This document shows positions 43,817 through 52,383 of a stretch of 64,000 nucleotides of DNA, one piece after another. The notes below the pieces were generated by a model that worked only from the letters and a program-made list of their open reading frames with translations, was not told where the DNA came from and did not search any database. The position numbers and the translations under genes were made by a program. This DNA is from an uncultured Acetatifactor sp. (GTDB lineage: Bacteria > Bacillota > Clostridia > Lachnospirales > Lachnospiraceae), in the NCBI GenBank assembly GCA_910584865.1, contig CAJUCE010000008.1, forward strand, positions 90,515 through 154,514. Reading direction: 5' to 3'. How positions within the stretch are numbered: position 1 is the stretch's first letter; each line of letters opens with the position of its first letter.

Positions 43817-44944
43817 TTATGATCCAAGCCTCTTTTCCATATACTCATACCCGTAATGCGTGCGGTACTTCAGCGCCGTAGACTTGGTGATCTTCCCCTC
43901 CTGACACAGCTTCAGCAAATTGCCGTCCATGGTGCACATTCCCTCTCCTGCCCCGGACTGCATGGCCGAATTCAGCTGGTTTACCTTATTCTCCCGAATC
44001 ATATTCTGGATGGCATCTGTGGCCTTCATGATCTCATAGACGGGAATGCGGATCCGATTCCCCACTCCGTCCTCCATGGTAGAAGGCACCAGCTGCTGAC
44101 ATACCACTGCCTTCAGCACCTGCGCCAGCTGCGTTCTGGCCTGCTCCTTGTCCGGGAAGACATCCACGATCCGGTTAATGGTATCCGCCGCACTGTTGGT
44201 ATGCAGGGTACTGAATACTAAAACACCGGTCTCCGCAGCAATCAGGGCCGCGGAAATCGTATCGTAATCCCGCATTTCTCCCAGCAAAATAACGTCCGGG
44301 CTTTCCCGCAGGGCCGAGCGCAGCGCATGCAGATATCCCGGCGTATCGATGGAGATCTCGCGCTGGGTCACGATCGCCTTCTTATGTCTGTGAATATACT
44401 CAATGGGATCTTCCATGGTGATAATATGGCAATCCCGATTGCTGTTAATCCGGTCAATCATACAGGCCAGCGTAGTGGATTTTCCTGTCCCCGCCGCGCC
44501 AGTAACCAATACCAGCCCGCCGTTCCGATTGTTTCTGTCCCCTTTTTCGTCCGCCAGAGCCAGAACCTCCTCTGATATCCCCAGTTTTCCGGGATCCGGC
44601 AGTTCAAAACGAATCACCCGGATCACCGCCGCCAGAGAGCCCCGCTGCCTGAATACATTCACGCGGAAACGTCCTCCCGGAAATTCTCCGTTCTCATCTT
44701 TTCGCCTGGATATGGACAGGGAGAAATCGTCATCCTCTCCATTTTCCAGCCGTATCCGGGTACGCCTGCCTTCCGTATAAATCTGCTCCACCAGTCCGTC
44801 TATATCCTTCGGCATCAGCATCTGTTCTCCCACGCGCACCTGCCTCCCGCTCCTTTTCATGGTAACCGGCAATCCTGCCACAAAAAACACATCCGATACA
44901 TCCTCATCCCGCACTGCCCGTTCCAGAATCTCCTGCAATTTCAT
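43817..44944 (-). CDS. PilT-family twitching-motility ATPase
   Basis: A 375-residue PilT/GspE-type secretion ATPase. Walker A GAAGTGKSTT is near residue 157, the Asp box HIITMEDPIEYIH near 181, Walker B SPDVILLGEMRD near 215 and the His box VFSTLHTNSAADT near 245. PilT ATPases retract pili; here it is the only motor in the operon. The start is either ATG 44944 (MKLQEIL, chosen for similarity to other PilT starts) or ATG 44974, which overlaps the previous stop by 4 bases. It is the last gene of the pilus-like operon. Confidence 0.88.
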   Translation of the reverse strand: MKLQEILERAVRDEDVSDVFFVAGLPVTMKRSGRQVRVGEQMLMPKDIDGLVEQIYTEGRRTRIRLENGEDDDFSLSISRRKDENGEFPGGRFRVNVFRQRGSLAAVIRVIRFELPDPGKLGISEEVLALADEKGDRNNRNGGLVLVTGAAGTGKSTTLACMIDRINSNRDCHIITMEDPIEYIHRHKKAIVTQREISIDTPGYLHALRSALRESPDVILLGEMRDYDTISAALIAAETGVLVFSTLHTNSAADTINRIVDVFPDKEQARTQLAQVLKAVVCQQLVPSTMEDGVGNRIRIPVYEIMKATDAIQNMIRENKVNQLNSAMQSGAGEGMCTMDGNLLKLCQEGKITKSTALKYRTHYGYEYMEKRLGS

Positions 44945-44970
44945 GTTCCTGCCCGTCCTTCCATCTTTTC

Positions 44971-45372
44971 TCATTCCCCAAGCCAGAGATTTCCCATCCC
45001 TTCCTCAGGTTCCCAGTCCTTCTGCATCCGCCACTCCACTACCCTGATCCCTGAATCCTCTCCGATGATTCCCACGATTAGATTTCTGCCGCCGTTTGTA
45101 AATGTCCTGTAATAGACTCCGTCTTCTTCCTCTATCCCGTCAAGCGCACCAAGTCCTGCACCGGATTTCCATGTCTTGGAGACTTCCTGTAGGAATCTCT
45201 GTCCTTCCCGCTCCAACGCGTAGCGTTCCTCCACTGTAGCCGCATATTTCTCTGCCAGCGAAAAATCCGCCCTTGCCGTCGTAAAAGCCAATATGCCCAA
45301 CGTACTCATGCAGATACTGATCACCGTCAGCAAAAGTGCCAATGGCCCCAGCCGAATCGGAATATGTCTCAT
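44971..45372 (-). CDS. Pilin-like small membrane protein of the pilus operon
   Basis: A 133-residue protein with one N-terminal hydrophobic helix (about residues 8-31) and a soluble domain after it, the shape of a minor pilin but without a recognisable class III prepilin leader. It overlaps both neighbours (start 45372 overlaps the previous gene, end overlaps a possible pilT start), so translation is coupled. Function is inferred from the operon only. Confidence 0.65.
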   Translation of the reverse strand: MRHIPIRLGPLALLLTVISICMSTLGILAFTTARADFSLAEKYAATVEERYALEREGQRFLQEVSKTWKSGAGLGALDGIEEEDGVYYRTFTNGGRNLIVGIIGEDSGIRVVEWRMQKDWEPEEGMGNLWLGE

Positions 45373-45857
45373 GGCAGCACCTCCCCTCCGCCGAAATAAA
45401 CTGCTGTCTCCAGACTATAAACCGGCTCCGTCTCTTCCATCCAGTATACTGCCACCACACTTTCTGCGAAATCCGGCATATTCTCTTCCGTCTTCCATGT
45501 AATCTTTACACGGAAGCTTCCATCCTTCGCCGGTCTCATATCCTCATCATACCGCGCATCCAGTATATCCGTCTCTCCCTCCCGATTCAAACGGACATTG
45601 CCGTTCTCTTCCAGCAGCCTAAGCAAGGTCTCCGGGCTGTCCGAGGCAGCCACTGCCTCCCCGGCATTCTCCGCCAGACGGACAGCCCTGGTCAGAAGCC
45701 CCGCCCTGGTACTCATCCGCCCCGACAGCGCAAATACCCTGGTCAGCACCAGAATGACAACAATGAATATGACAACAAGAACCAATGTCTCTATATAAAA
45801 TTCAGACATGTGGCGCTTTTTGTTTTTGTCCCTGCTCATACCGCCCTTTTTACTCAT
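45369..45857 (-). CDS. Pilin-like membrane protein of the pilus operon
   Basis: A 162-residue protein with a basic N-terminus, one transmembrane helix (about residues 23-44, ETLVLVVIFIVVILVLTRVF) and a globular C-terminal domain of about 110 residues. An ATG at codon 17 (MSEFYIETLV) would make a more pilin-like form. Overlaps with both neighbours by 4-8 bases. No cleavage motif GFTLxE. Role is inferred from its place between GspF/PilC and PilT. Confidence 0.65.
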   Translation of the reverse strand: MSKKGGMSRDKNKKRHMSEFYIETLVLVVIFIVVILVLTRVFALSGRMSTRAGLLTRAVRLAENAGEAVAASDSPETLLRLLEENGNVRLNREGETDILDARYDEDMRPAKDGSFRVKITWKTEENMPDFAESVVAVYWMEETEPVYSLETAVYFGGGEVLP

Positions 45858-46332
45858 CTGTCACAGCCCCCATTGCTTTTGCGGCACTTCTTGCCCGAAG
45901 CAGCACCTTCCCTTCATCAGTGGTAACGGTATACGTATTCTCATCTACCTCTTCCACAAGAAAGAAGTCCGTCTCTCCGATGACCTGCGCCCCCTTAGGA
46001 TTCAGCGCCGCATCCAGCTGTCCGTAATCTTCCACAATACAACCTTCATATTGATAAAGCCGCAGGCCATACCCGCTGTCTTCATCCGCAATGGCCAGCA
46101 CTGTGGTGCCGTCCTCCTCATAGATTCGCACCGCCCCCGCCGTGTCGTGATTTCTCATACAGGTGGAAAAATAGGACAACAATGTCCTGGTCCGGTTATT
46201 CTGTGTCTGTTCCCGCACGATATCCCGGTATGTCCGGGCGCCGAAAATCACTGTCAGAAAAAAGACGGCCAGAAAAAGGCATGCAACTCCCATTGTATAA
46301 AATCCGATCGGCGAACTGCCGTTTCTCTTCAT
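45850..46332 (-). CDS. DUF4860 pilin-like protein
   Basis: A 160-residue protein with an N-terminal membrane helix (about residues 10-32) and a soluble domain, DUF4860 by recollection. The start at 46332 (MKRNGSSPIGF) lies 7 bases after AGGAGG; the ATG two codons upstream touches the ribosome site and the longer frame to 46485 passes through the repeat module. It ends 8 bases inside the next gene. Confidence 0.7.
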   Translation of the reverse strand: MKRNGSSPIGFYTMGVACLFLAVFFLTVIFGARTYRDIVREQTQNNRTRTLLSYFSTCMRNHDTAGAVRIYEEDGTTVLAIADEDSGYGLRLYQYEGCIVEDYGQLDAALNPKGAQVIGETDFFLVEEVDENTYTVTTDEGKVLLRARSAAKAMGAVTDE

Positions 46333-46357
46333 GGCCATTCCTCCTAATTTTAGTTCC

Positions 46358-46450
46358 GCAACAATCCCTCCCAGTACCAGTAACGGCAGAAGAATTGCTG
46401 TCCCAAGTGCAGGGCCATCAATTCTTCTGGGCACTGGGAGGGATTGTTGC
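46358..46450 (-). repeat. Large imperfect palindrome inside the pilus operon
   Basis: Arms GCAACAATCCCTCCCAGT (46358-46375) and its exact complement (46433-46450) are followed inward by CAGAAGAATTG (46387-46397) and its complement (46419-46429). The arms differ by a 7-8 base insertion between the two blocks. As RNA this forms a long hairpin between two coding sequences of one operon. Confidence 0.75.
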
Positions 46451-46531
46451 TGTTCCAGTTCCGTAAGTACCCGCATCAGTACCAAACATAGGCAGAGAAT
46501 TTCCGGCCGCTAAATGCATGCGTCCGTAAAT

Positions 46532-46560
46532 CCTCTGGGCACTGGGATGCATTGTTGCTG
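46532..46560 (-). repeat. Third copy of the pilus-operon repeat module
   Basis: CTCTGGGCACTGGGATGCATTGTTGCTG repeats, with two or three changes, the right arm of the palindrome (46427-46452) in direct orientation 103 bases away. Together the module occurs three times within 200 bases. Confidence 0.6.
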
Positions 46561-46594
46561 TTTTATGTTTTCAGTCCCGCAACATTGCTTCCCC

Positions 46595-46909
46595 TCACCG
46601 CCTGACTACGCGTACTGCAGGGGGGATATTGGATGCAAATATATCATAGACTATGTAAAAATCTTCCGAATTAATCTGGAGGCCGTAATTCTCCTCCAGG
46701 TAGGTCAGGCTGGGAGGATAAGCTCCCTCCACCACATAACATTGTCTGGCGCTGCGTTCTACGGCAGCCCTCATCGCAGCGATACTTTCCTCTTCCATAT
46801 CCTGTCCGGACGCCGGTACTCTCACACGCCACAGGACCACCAGCGCCAGAAGCAACCCGAAAAGCAGTATGGCCCATGGCCAACGTCTTTTCTTCCGATC
46901 AACATACAT
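46595..46909 (-). CDS. Small membrane protein of the pilus operon
   Basis: A 104-residue protein: basic start, one transmembrane helix (about residues 9-28, PWAILLFGLLLALVVLWRV) and a soluble tail with QCYVVEGAYPPSLTYLEENY, a pattern of pilin-like proteins where the alpha helix is followed by a YPPSL turn. GGAGG 7 bases before ATG 46909 sets the start. It lies 26 bases after the gspF-like gene. It is the best candidate here for a structural pilin, though without a prepilin leader. Confidence 0.65.
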   Translation of the reverse strand: MYVDRKKRRWPWAILLFGLLLALVVLWRVRVPASGQDMEEESIAAMRAAVERSARQCYVVEGAYPPSLTYLEENYGLQINSEDFYIVYDIFASNIPPAVRVVRR

Positions 46910-46935
46910 GTGTTCTACCTCCGTATCCGGATATT

Positions 46936-47979
46936 CTATCCGATGGCGTTCATCATACCGATCAACGGCAGCATAATGCTCAAAAGAGATAATCCCACCG
47001 TCAGCATCAGGATACCCGACAGCACCGGATCCACGATACCCACCAGACGTTCCACCAGATTGGAACAATGTTCTGCCAGCAGGCCCGTCAGCTTCCTGAG
47101 CACAGACTCCAGATTGCCGCTTCGCTCCCCCGCCAGAAGCATTCTCCCGTATACAGGTTCAAACAGACCCTCATCGTAGGCTGCCTGGGCGATGCCGTGT
47201 CCCTGACTCATGCGACGGGCGCAGCGGTCCACCTTTTCCTCAACCGCTCTGCAGGAGGTCATCTTCACGCTTTCAGCCACCGCGATATCCTGCATCTGGC
47301 CGCTGGCCAAAAAAGTAGACAGTGCCGCCGTGAACCGGAACATCCCCAGGCTCTCCAATATAGCGCCGCAGGCCGGAACTCTTCCCAAGAGCCCCTCTAT
47401 TGCACCCCGCTTTTTGCTGTTCCACAGGGCAAACCCCGCCGCCAACACTAACGCCAGCACCAGCATCACTCCCATCGCCGCCCAGCAGAGCACATAAGCC
47501 CACTGTACATAGGCATATGCAGAAGCAGCCAGGCTGCCTGTCAGATTGTCATATACATCCGTAAACGCGGGAAGTACCATTGTCAGCATTACCGCCAGCA
47601 CCACGATAATGATCCCCAGCATGGCCACCGGATACAAAACCGAATTCCGCAATTTATCCGTCATGGTCTTCTGATCCGCATAATATCTGGCCAGCTGAAA
47701 CAGAACATCCTCCAGACGGCCGGCGCTTTCCCCCGCCGCAACCATCCTGACAGCGTACTCCGGAAAAATTCCCGCTTTCTCCATAGCCACGGAAAGTCCC
47801 TTTCCGGCTTCCGTCTCCGCCTGCATGACTACGAGCCCTTCTTCCAGGCATCCACCCTGCCCTCTGCCGGACCTAAGAAGCGCTACTGCCTCATCCATCT
47901 GAATTCCGGACTGTACCATCATCGCCATGCTCTCACAAAAGGCACTGACCCCCAGACTGTCCAGTTTCCTACCTCTCAT
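46936..47979 (-). CDS. Type II secretion/type IV pilus inner-membrane protein, GspF/PilC family
   Basis: A 347-residue protein with two T2SSF domains (about residues 10-130 and 210-335), each followed by hydrophobic segments (about 110-135, 155-185, 320-345). FCESMAMMVQSGIQMDEAV and FTAALSTFLASGQMQDIAV are the repeated helical motifs. It is the platform protein that couples the ATPase to pilin assembly. PilB, prepilin peptidase and a clear major pilin are not in the window. Confidence 0.88.
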   Translation of the reverse strand: MRGRKLDSLGVSAFCESMAMMVQSGIQMDEAVALLRSGRGQGGCLEEGLVVMQAETEAGKGLSVAMEKAGIFPEYAVRMVAAGESAGRLEDVLFQLARYYADQKTMTDKLRNSVLYPVAMLGIIIVVLAVMLTMVLPAFTDVYDNLTGSLAASAYAYVQWAYVLCWAAMGVMLVLALVLAAGFALWNSKKRGAIEGLLGRVPACGAILESLGMFRFTAALSTFLASGQMQDIAVAESVKMTSCRAVEEKVDRCARRMSQGHGIAQAAYDEGLFEPVYGRMLLAGERSGNLESVLRKLTGLLAEHCSNLVERLVGIVDPVLSGILMLTVGLSLLSIMLPLIGMMNAIG

Positions 47980-48009
47980 ATCCTACCTCCGCCAAAGTGT
48001 ACACAATTC

Positions 48010-48990
48010 CTAATAATAATATACATCCACGTAATTACTTCCGTCTCCGATGAAAGTATCGTCCGCGCCGTTCGCCGAAAAAGTGGTGTCCAGGCGGTAC
48101 CAGTCTCCCGCCTTCACCTCATAACTGACGCTGACCCAGCCTGTCTCTTCGGTGTAGAACATATTCCACGCATGATAAATATCGCCCGGCGACACATAGC
48201 CGAATACCATCTTCGTGGGAATCCCCTGGCTGCGGAGCATGCCTGCCGCTAAAGCTGCATAATCAAAACAGATTCCCTTTCCCGACGCAAGCGTCTCGTC
48301 CAGATCCGGCAGGTAACCAGTCTGCACCGTAGCCGCTTTCTCCTGGTCATAGGTCACATTGTCGCAGATATATTCAAATACGGCAGTCACCACACCCAAA
48401 GCGCTTTCCGCATTCCCCGCCAGCTCCGCAGCCTTGCGGACACATTCGGAATCCTTGCTGTAATTCACATACAGGCTGGGACGCAGAAACGGCTGAAATT
48501 CATCCTGCAGCTTCACTTCACATTCCGTCACATGGAGCGGCGCATAGGACTTCTCCTTCACATGCTCCCCTACAAAAAAGCTGTATGTGCCGTCACCGCC
48601 GGAAAGAGGAATGATCACCGGCGTACCGTCCGAAGGAATATCGTAATTATAGGCCGCTTCGTCGTCCTTGATCACCTGAAGCTTCACCCGCCGCTCCGAC
48701 TGGGCCGACACTCCCACATAGCCCTGACTCACCTGAGAGAGATCGATTTTTGCACGGTCATTCCCCTCTGCAAGTTCGGCATGAAAAACGGAATCCGCAA
48801 ATGCCGGCGCCTGATATGGGTTAAAATCCTTCTGCTGGTCTTGCTTTTGTCCGGTCTGTGCGCTCTGTCCGTCCGCTCTGCTTTGATTTGTCTGTCCGTT
48901 TTGTCCCCCCGGTACGCTGTCCCCGCAGCCGCAAATAGCCAGCAGCAAAACCAATACCGGCAAAAGACGCAGGTTCGCGTTACGCCGCAT
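48010..48990 (-). CDS. Lipoprotein with transglutaminase-like domain
   Basis: A 326-residue protein. The signal peptide ends in LLLAICGC with the lipid-carrying Cys in ICGC; a Gln/Ser-rich linker follows. The C-terminal transglutaminase-like core (about 210-326) has the triad Cys in GKGICFDYA, His in IYHAWNMF and Asp in WYRLDTTF. Such lipoproteins act as cysteine proteases or cross-linking enzymes at the cell surface, or are inactive scaffolds. ATG 48990 is chosen since it begins the signal peptide. It is 30 bases before the gspF-like gene and may head the pilus operon. Confidence 0.85.
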   Translation of the reverse strand: MRRNANLRLLPVLVLLLAICGCGDSVPGGQNGQTNQSRADGQSAQTGQKQDQQKDFNPYQAPAFADSVFHAELAEGNDRAKIDLSQVSQGYVGVSAQSERRVKLQVIKDDEAAYNYDIPSDGTPVIIPLSGGDGTYSFFVGEHVKEKSYAPLHVTECEVKLQDEFQPFLRPSLYVNYSKDSECVRKAAELAGNAESALGVVTAVFEYICDNVTYDQEKAATVQTGYLPDLDETLASGKGICFDYAALAAGMLRSQGIPTKMVFGYVSPGDIYHAWNMFYTEETGWVSVSYEVKAGDWYRLDTTFSANGADDTFIGDGSNYVDVYYY

Positions 48991-49187
48991 AGCTTTGCCA
49001 CCACCTCTCTGCCTTCTGAAAACTGCATTTATCATACCCCTTTTTCACCGGATTGTCAAGATTTGCACAGCTTCGCCCCCGAATGCCTCCGTAAAATCCG
49101 ATCCCGAAACGCAGCGCGGGCCGCCGGAAAAATAGTACCTTCGGCGCCTTACTGATTCCATGTCCGTCTGACAACGGGCTTTCCTAT

Positions 49188-49230
49188 AAAAAAAGGCCCT
49201 GCCGCCGAAAACCTGCCGCAAAGCCCTTCC
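49188..49230 (-). terminator. murA terminator
   Basis: Minus-strand AAGGGC...GGGCCTT stem with small bulges, followed by TTTTTTTATAGG, about 20 bases after the murA stop. Confidence 0.55.
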
Positions 49231-49249
49231 TGTTTTGCATCTTCTTTGT

Positions 49250-50545
49250 TCATCCTACCTTGAGCTTGAATTTCTGGAAATCCTTCTCTGTCTCTACCAA
49301 TTCAATCTGGGCTCCCAGACCCTGAAGCTTGATGTGGAAATCTTCATATCCCCGCTCCACATACTTCACATTGTCCACAAGGGTAAATCCTTCCGCCGCC
49401 AAAGCCGCTATCACCAAAGCCGCCCCGCCCCGCAGATCCGGTACCGTAATGCTGGCACCCGTATATTTGGGCACGCCGTCGATAATAGCCGTATCGCCGC
49501 CTTCCACCTTGATATCGGCGCCCATCCGCACCAGCTCGTCCACATATTTAAAACGATTTTCAAAGATACTTTCCGTCACGATGCTGGTTCCCTTGGCCAG
49601 TGCCAGCGCCACAGTGATCTGCGGCTGCATATCCGTGGGAAATCCGGGATAGGGCAGTGTCCGCACCTGGGTATGCATGGGCGGCTTTGATGAAACAACC
49701 CGTATACAGTCATCCGCTTCCTCCACCTCACACCCGATCTCCAGAAGCTTTGCCGTGACAGATTCCAGGTGCTTGGGAATGACGTTTTTCACCGTCACGT
49801 CTCCCTTGGTAACTGCGGCGGCGAACATAAAGGTCCCCGCCTCAATCTGGTCCGGAATGATAGTATAGTCCGTCCCGTGGAGTCTGGCTACCCCCCGGAT
49901 ACGGATCACATCCGTTCCGGCCCCCTTGATATTGGCGCCGCAGCTGTTCAAAAAGCTGGCTACATCTACCACATGCGGCTCCTTTGCACAGTTCTCAATG
50001 ATAGTCATGCCCTCTGCCAGTGTAGCTGCCATCATCACATTGATGGTAGCGCCCACAGACACCTTGTCCATATAGATATGGCTGCCGCAGAGACGCTCCG
50101 CTTTCGCCTTGATCAAGCCATGCTCGATGACAACCTCCGCCCCCAGGGCGCGGAACCCTTTCAGATGCTGGTCAATTGCCCTGCTCCCGATATCGCATCC
50201 GCCAGGCAGCACTACCTCCGCACATTTATACTTTCCCAGGAAGGCTCCCAGCAGATAATAAGACCCTCTGATCTTTTTACACCCCTCGCTGTCAACTGTA
50301 AGATTATGAATATTCCCGCTGTTCATCATAACCTTATGGCGGTCAATTTTCTTCGCCACCACGCCGATGCTCCTCATGGCATTCAGCATTACATCGATAT
50401 CCCGCACATCCGGAATATTATCTATATATACGGTCTCATCCGTCATGGCCGCCGCGGCAAAAACAGGCAGTGCCGCATTTTTGGCTCCTGCGATCTCCAC
50501 ATCCCCTACCAGCGGATTCCCGCCCTTGATTGCATATTGTTCCAT
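49250..50545 (-). CDS. murA: UDP-N-acetylglucosamine 1-carboxyvinyltransferase
   Basis: A 431-residue MurA, first committed step of peptidoglycan synthesis: transfer of enolpyruvate from PEP to UDP-GlcNAc. Catalytic Cys is C117 in LPGGCDIGSRAID, so it should be fosfomycin-sensitive; the conserved Asp is in PGFPTDMQPQ near 305; the opening GGNPLVGDVEIAGAKNAAL is typical. Start 50545 follows GAGGGA. Gram-positive bacteria often have two murA paralogs; which one this is cannot be told. Confidence 0.95.
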   Translation of the reverse strand: MEQYAIKGGNPLVGDVEIAGAKNAALPVFAAAAMTDETVYIDNIPDVRDIDVMLNAMRSIGVVAKKIDRHKVMMNSGNIHNLTVDSEGCKKIRGSYYLLGAFLGKYKCAEVVLPGGCDIGSRAIDQHLKGFRALGAEVVIEHGLIKAKAERLCGSHIYMDKVSVGATINVMMAATLAEGMTIIENCAKEPHVVDVASFLNSCGANIKGAGTDVIRIRGVARLHGTDYTIIPDQIEAGTFMFAAAVTKGDVTVKNVIPKHLESVTAKLLEIGCEVEEADDCIRVVSSKPPMHTQVRTLPYPGFPTDMQPQITVALALAKGTSIVTESIFENRFKYVDELVRMGADIKVEGGDTAIIDGVPKYTGASITVPDLRGGAALVIAALAAEGFTLVDNVKYVERGYEDFHIKLQGLGAQIELVETEKDFQKFKLKVG

Positions 50546-50693
50546 TTGATTTCCCTCTGTTCCGGTATAGCCTGGGCTTTTCACTATGCTATACCAGGGT
50601 TTCACATCCTCGTCTTATTTTCAACAAAAGCCATGTTACCACATTTTCCCTCATTTGTAAACAGAACACATATTCTATTTCCGCTTCGGCTCT

Positions 50694-52271
50694 CTATTCC
50701 AGATATTTCAGCGGATCCACCTGTGTTCCGTTAATCAGGATCTCGAAATGCACATGCGGCCCCGTGCTGACGCCGGTATTTCCGCTCAACGCAATCCTGT
50801 CGCCCTGTCTTACCTGCTGTCCCGCCGTCACCAGAACCTTGCTCAGATGCCCGTATCTGGTCTGCCTGCCGTCCTCATGATCAATATACACCACATAGCC
50901 GTAGCCACTGCCCCAGCCTGCCTTGGTGACGGTTCCTCCGCAGGAAGCATATACCGGCGTCCCGGTAGGTGTGGCCCAGTCGATTCCTTTATGGTAAGAG
51001 CTCGCCCCCCTGGTAGGCGCGGACCGTCTGCCGAAGCCGGAACTCTTCCTTCCGCCGGAGATAGGCTTGATATAGGTGGGCGGGATCCTGGTGCCTCTCT
51101 CCACCACCTTGGCCACCGCCTCCATGACCACCTCTTCCTTTAAGATTTCACGCCCCACTTCCTTGTCGTTGAGATAGGATACATCCGCAACCACCTTCCG
51201 GAAGCCGGCCGAGGGCTGCTGACGCACTACCGTAGAAGTGGTGTACCAGCTGTCATTATCAATATAGACAATTTCTGCGTCATAGATTTCCTCATAATAC
51301 TCCTCTTCCACCCTGGTCACAGACAATTCCGGCTCCGGCACGGTAATCAGCAGCTGGTCTCCCACCCGAAGCATGGAATTCTCGTCTTCCAGGGAATCAT
51401 TCATGGCGATAATCGTATCCATGGGAATGTTCACCTTGATAGCAATCTCCGACAGCGTATCTCCCGACACCACCTCATAGACACTGGGCGTCTCCTGTTC
51501 CATAATAACCAGGTTGACAGCCTCTTCCAGAGGAGTCAGCTGGCTTTCAGGCAGATAGCTCTCCACGATCTCCACATCTTCCGCGAAATCCATGGTCTGG
51601 ATCCCCAGCTCGTAATCCGAAAAGGATCGCCTGGTATCCCCTTCCTGCTCTCCCGTCATCTGCGTCAGGAAGCTTTGGACACCGCTCCCCATACAAGCCT
51701 GCCACGCTTCATCGTTACCCTGCCGGCTTGCATCCGCCACGTTGGCCGTAAGCACGCTGAATTCCCGCCCTGTCTCTCCCTCCAGCTCCACGGTGAATTT
51801 GCCGTCATTTCCGTATTTATCGATGGCGGCCTGCAGCAGGCTGCGCACTTCCTCAATACTGGCCAGATTGATGATATACTCATTGATTTTCAATGTGTAA
51901 GAGCGATGCATCGTCTCACGGATACTGCTTTTCAGCGCAGCCTCCATCTTCCGTATTACGTCCTCCTCTTCATCGGTTTCTCCCCAGAGAACCTCTTCCC
52001 CGACGACGGTCATATCCGTCTGCATAAAAACCAGTTCTTCGCTGCTTCCGGCCACATTCTTCCGGGCTTCCAAAAGCAGCTCTTCGATCCGGGACTTCTC
52101 TCCCAGTGTACCCACATCCTGGCCGTTGACCTGGATATGAAACAGATTCTCCCCCGTAGCCTCAAAGGGGGTATAGCCCTTCATGCACATCACCCCCAGA
52201 AAGAGTGTGCCGAGCGTAGTCTTAATATATGTAAATTTGTGCTTTTTATAATTGTTTTTCTTCTTTTTCAT
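50694..52271 (-). CDS. M23 peptidoglycan endopeptidase with LysM and G5-like domains
   Basis: A 525-residue exported protein. A basic N-terminus and one hydrophobic helix (about 16-32) anchor it; a long helical region follows; LysM is at about 264-308 (YEVVSGDTLSEIAIKVNIPM), a G5-like segment at about 310-398 and the M23 LytM/lysostaphin domain at about 405-525 with the zinc ligands in YHKGIDWATP and GPHVHFEI. It cleaves peptide cross-links in peptidoglycan; related proteins act in cell separation or sporulation. It is alone, 149 bases upstream of murA on the same strand. Confidence 0.9.
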   Translation of the reverse strand: MKKKKNNYKKHKFTYIKTTLGTLFLGVMCMKGYTPFEATGENLFHIQVNGQDVGTLGEKSRIEELLLEARKNVAGSSEELVFMQTDMTVVGEEVLWGETDEEEDVIRKMEAALKSSIRETMHRSYTLKINEYIINLASIEEVRSLLQAAIDKYGNDGKFTVELEGETGREFSVLTANVADASRQGNDEAWQACMGSGVQSFLTQMTGEQEGDTRRSFSDYELGIQTMDFAEDVEIVESYLPESQLTPLEEAVNLVIMEQETPSVYEVVSGDTLSEIAIKVNIPMDTIIAMNDSLEDENSMLRVGDQLLITVPEPELSVTRVEEEYYEEIYDAEIVYIDNDSWYTTSTVVRQQPSAGFRKVVADVSYLNDKEVGREILKEEVVMEAVAKVVERGTRIPPTYIKPISGGRKSSGFGRRSAPTRGASSYHKGIDWATPTGTPVYASCGGTVTKAGWGSGYGYVVYIDHEDGRQTRYGHLSKVLVTAGQQVRQGDRIALSGNTGVSTGPHVHFEILINGTQVDPLKYLE

Positions 52272-52383
52272 ACGTCTTCCAATTTCTTCTTTTTTCTTGC
52301 CGCAGCAATCTTATTTTAACAGTATTTTCAAATATTGTCCATTACGTATTCTTTCCCTTTTGCAGGAAATTATGCACCGGAAA

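Noticed and set aside
46331..46553. Short frame of 44 codons (MHPSAQRIYG...) in the pilus operon gap, considered as a pilin
   Set aside because: No ribosome site, no hydrophobic helix; its internal similarity (PSAQ twice) comes from the direct DNA repeat.
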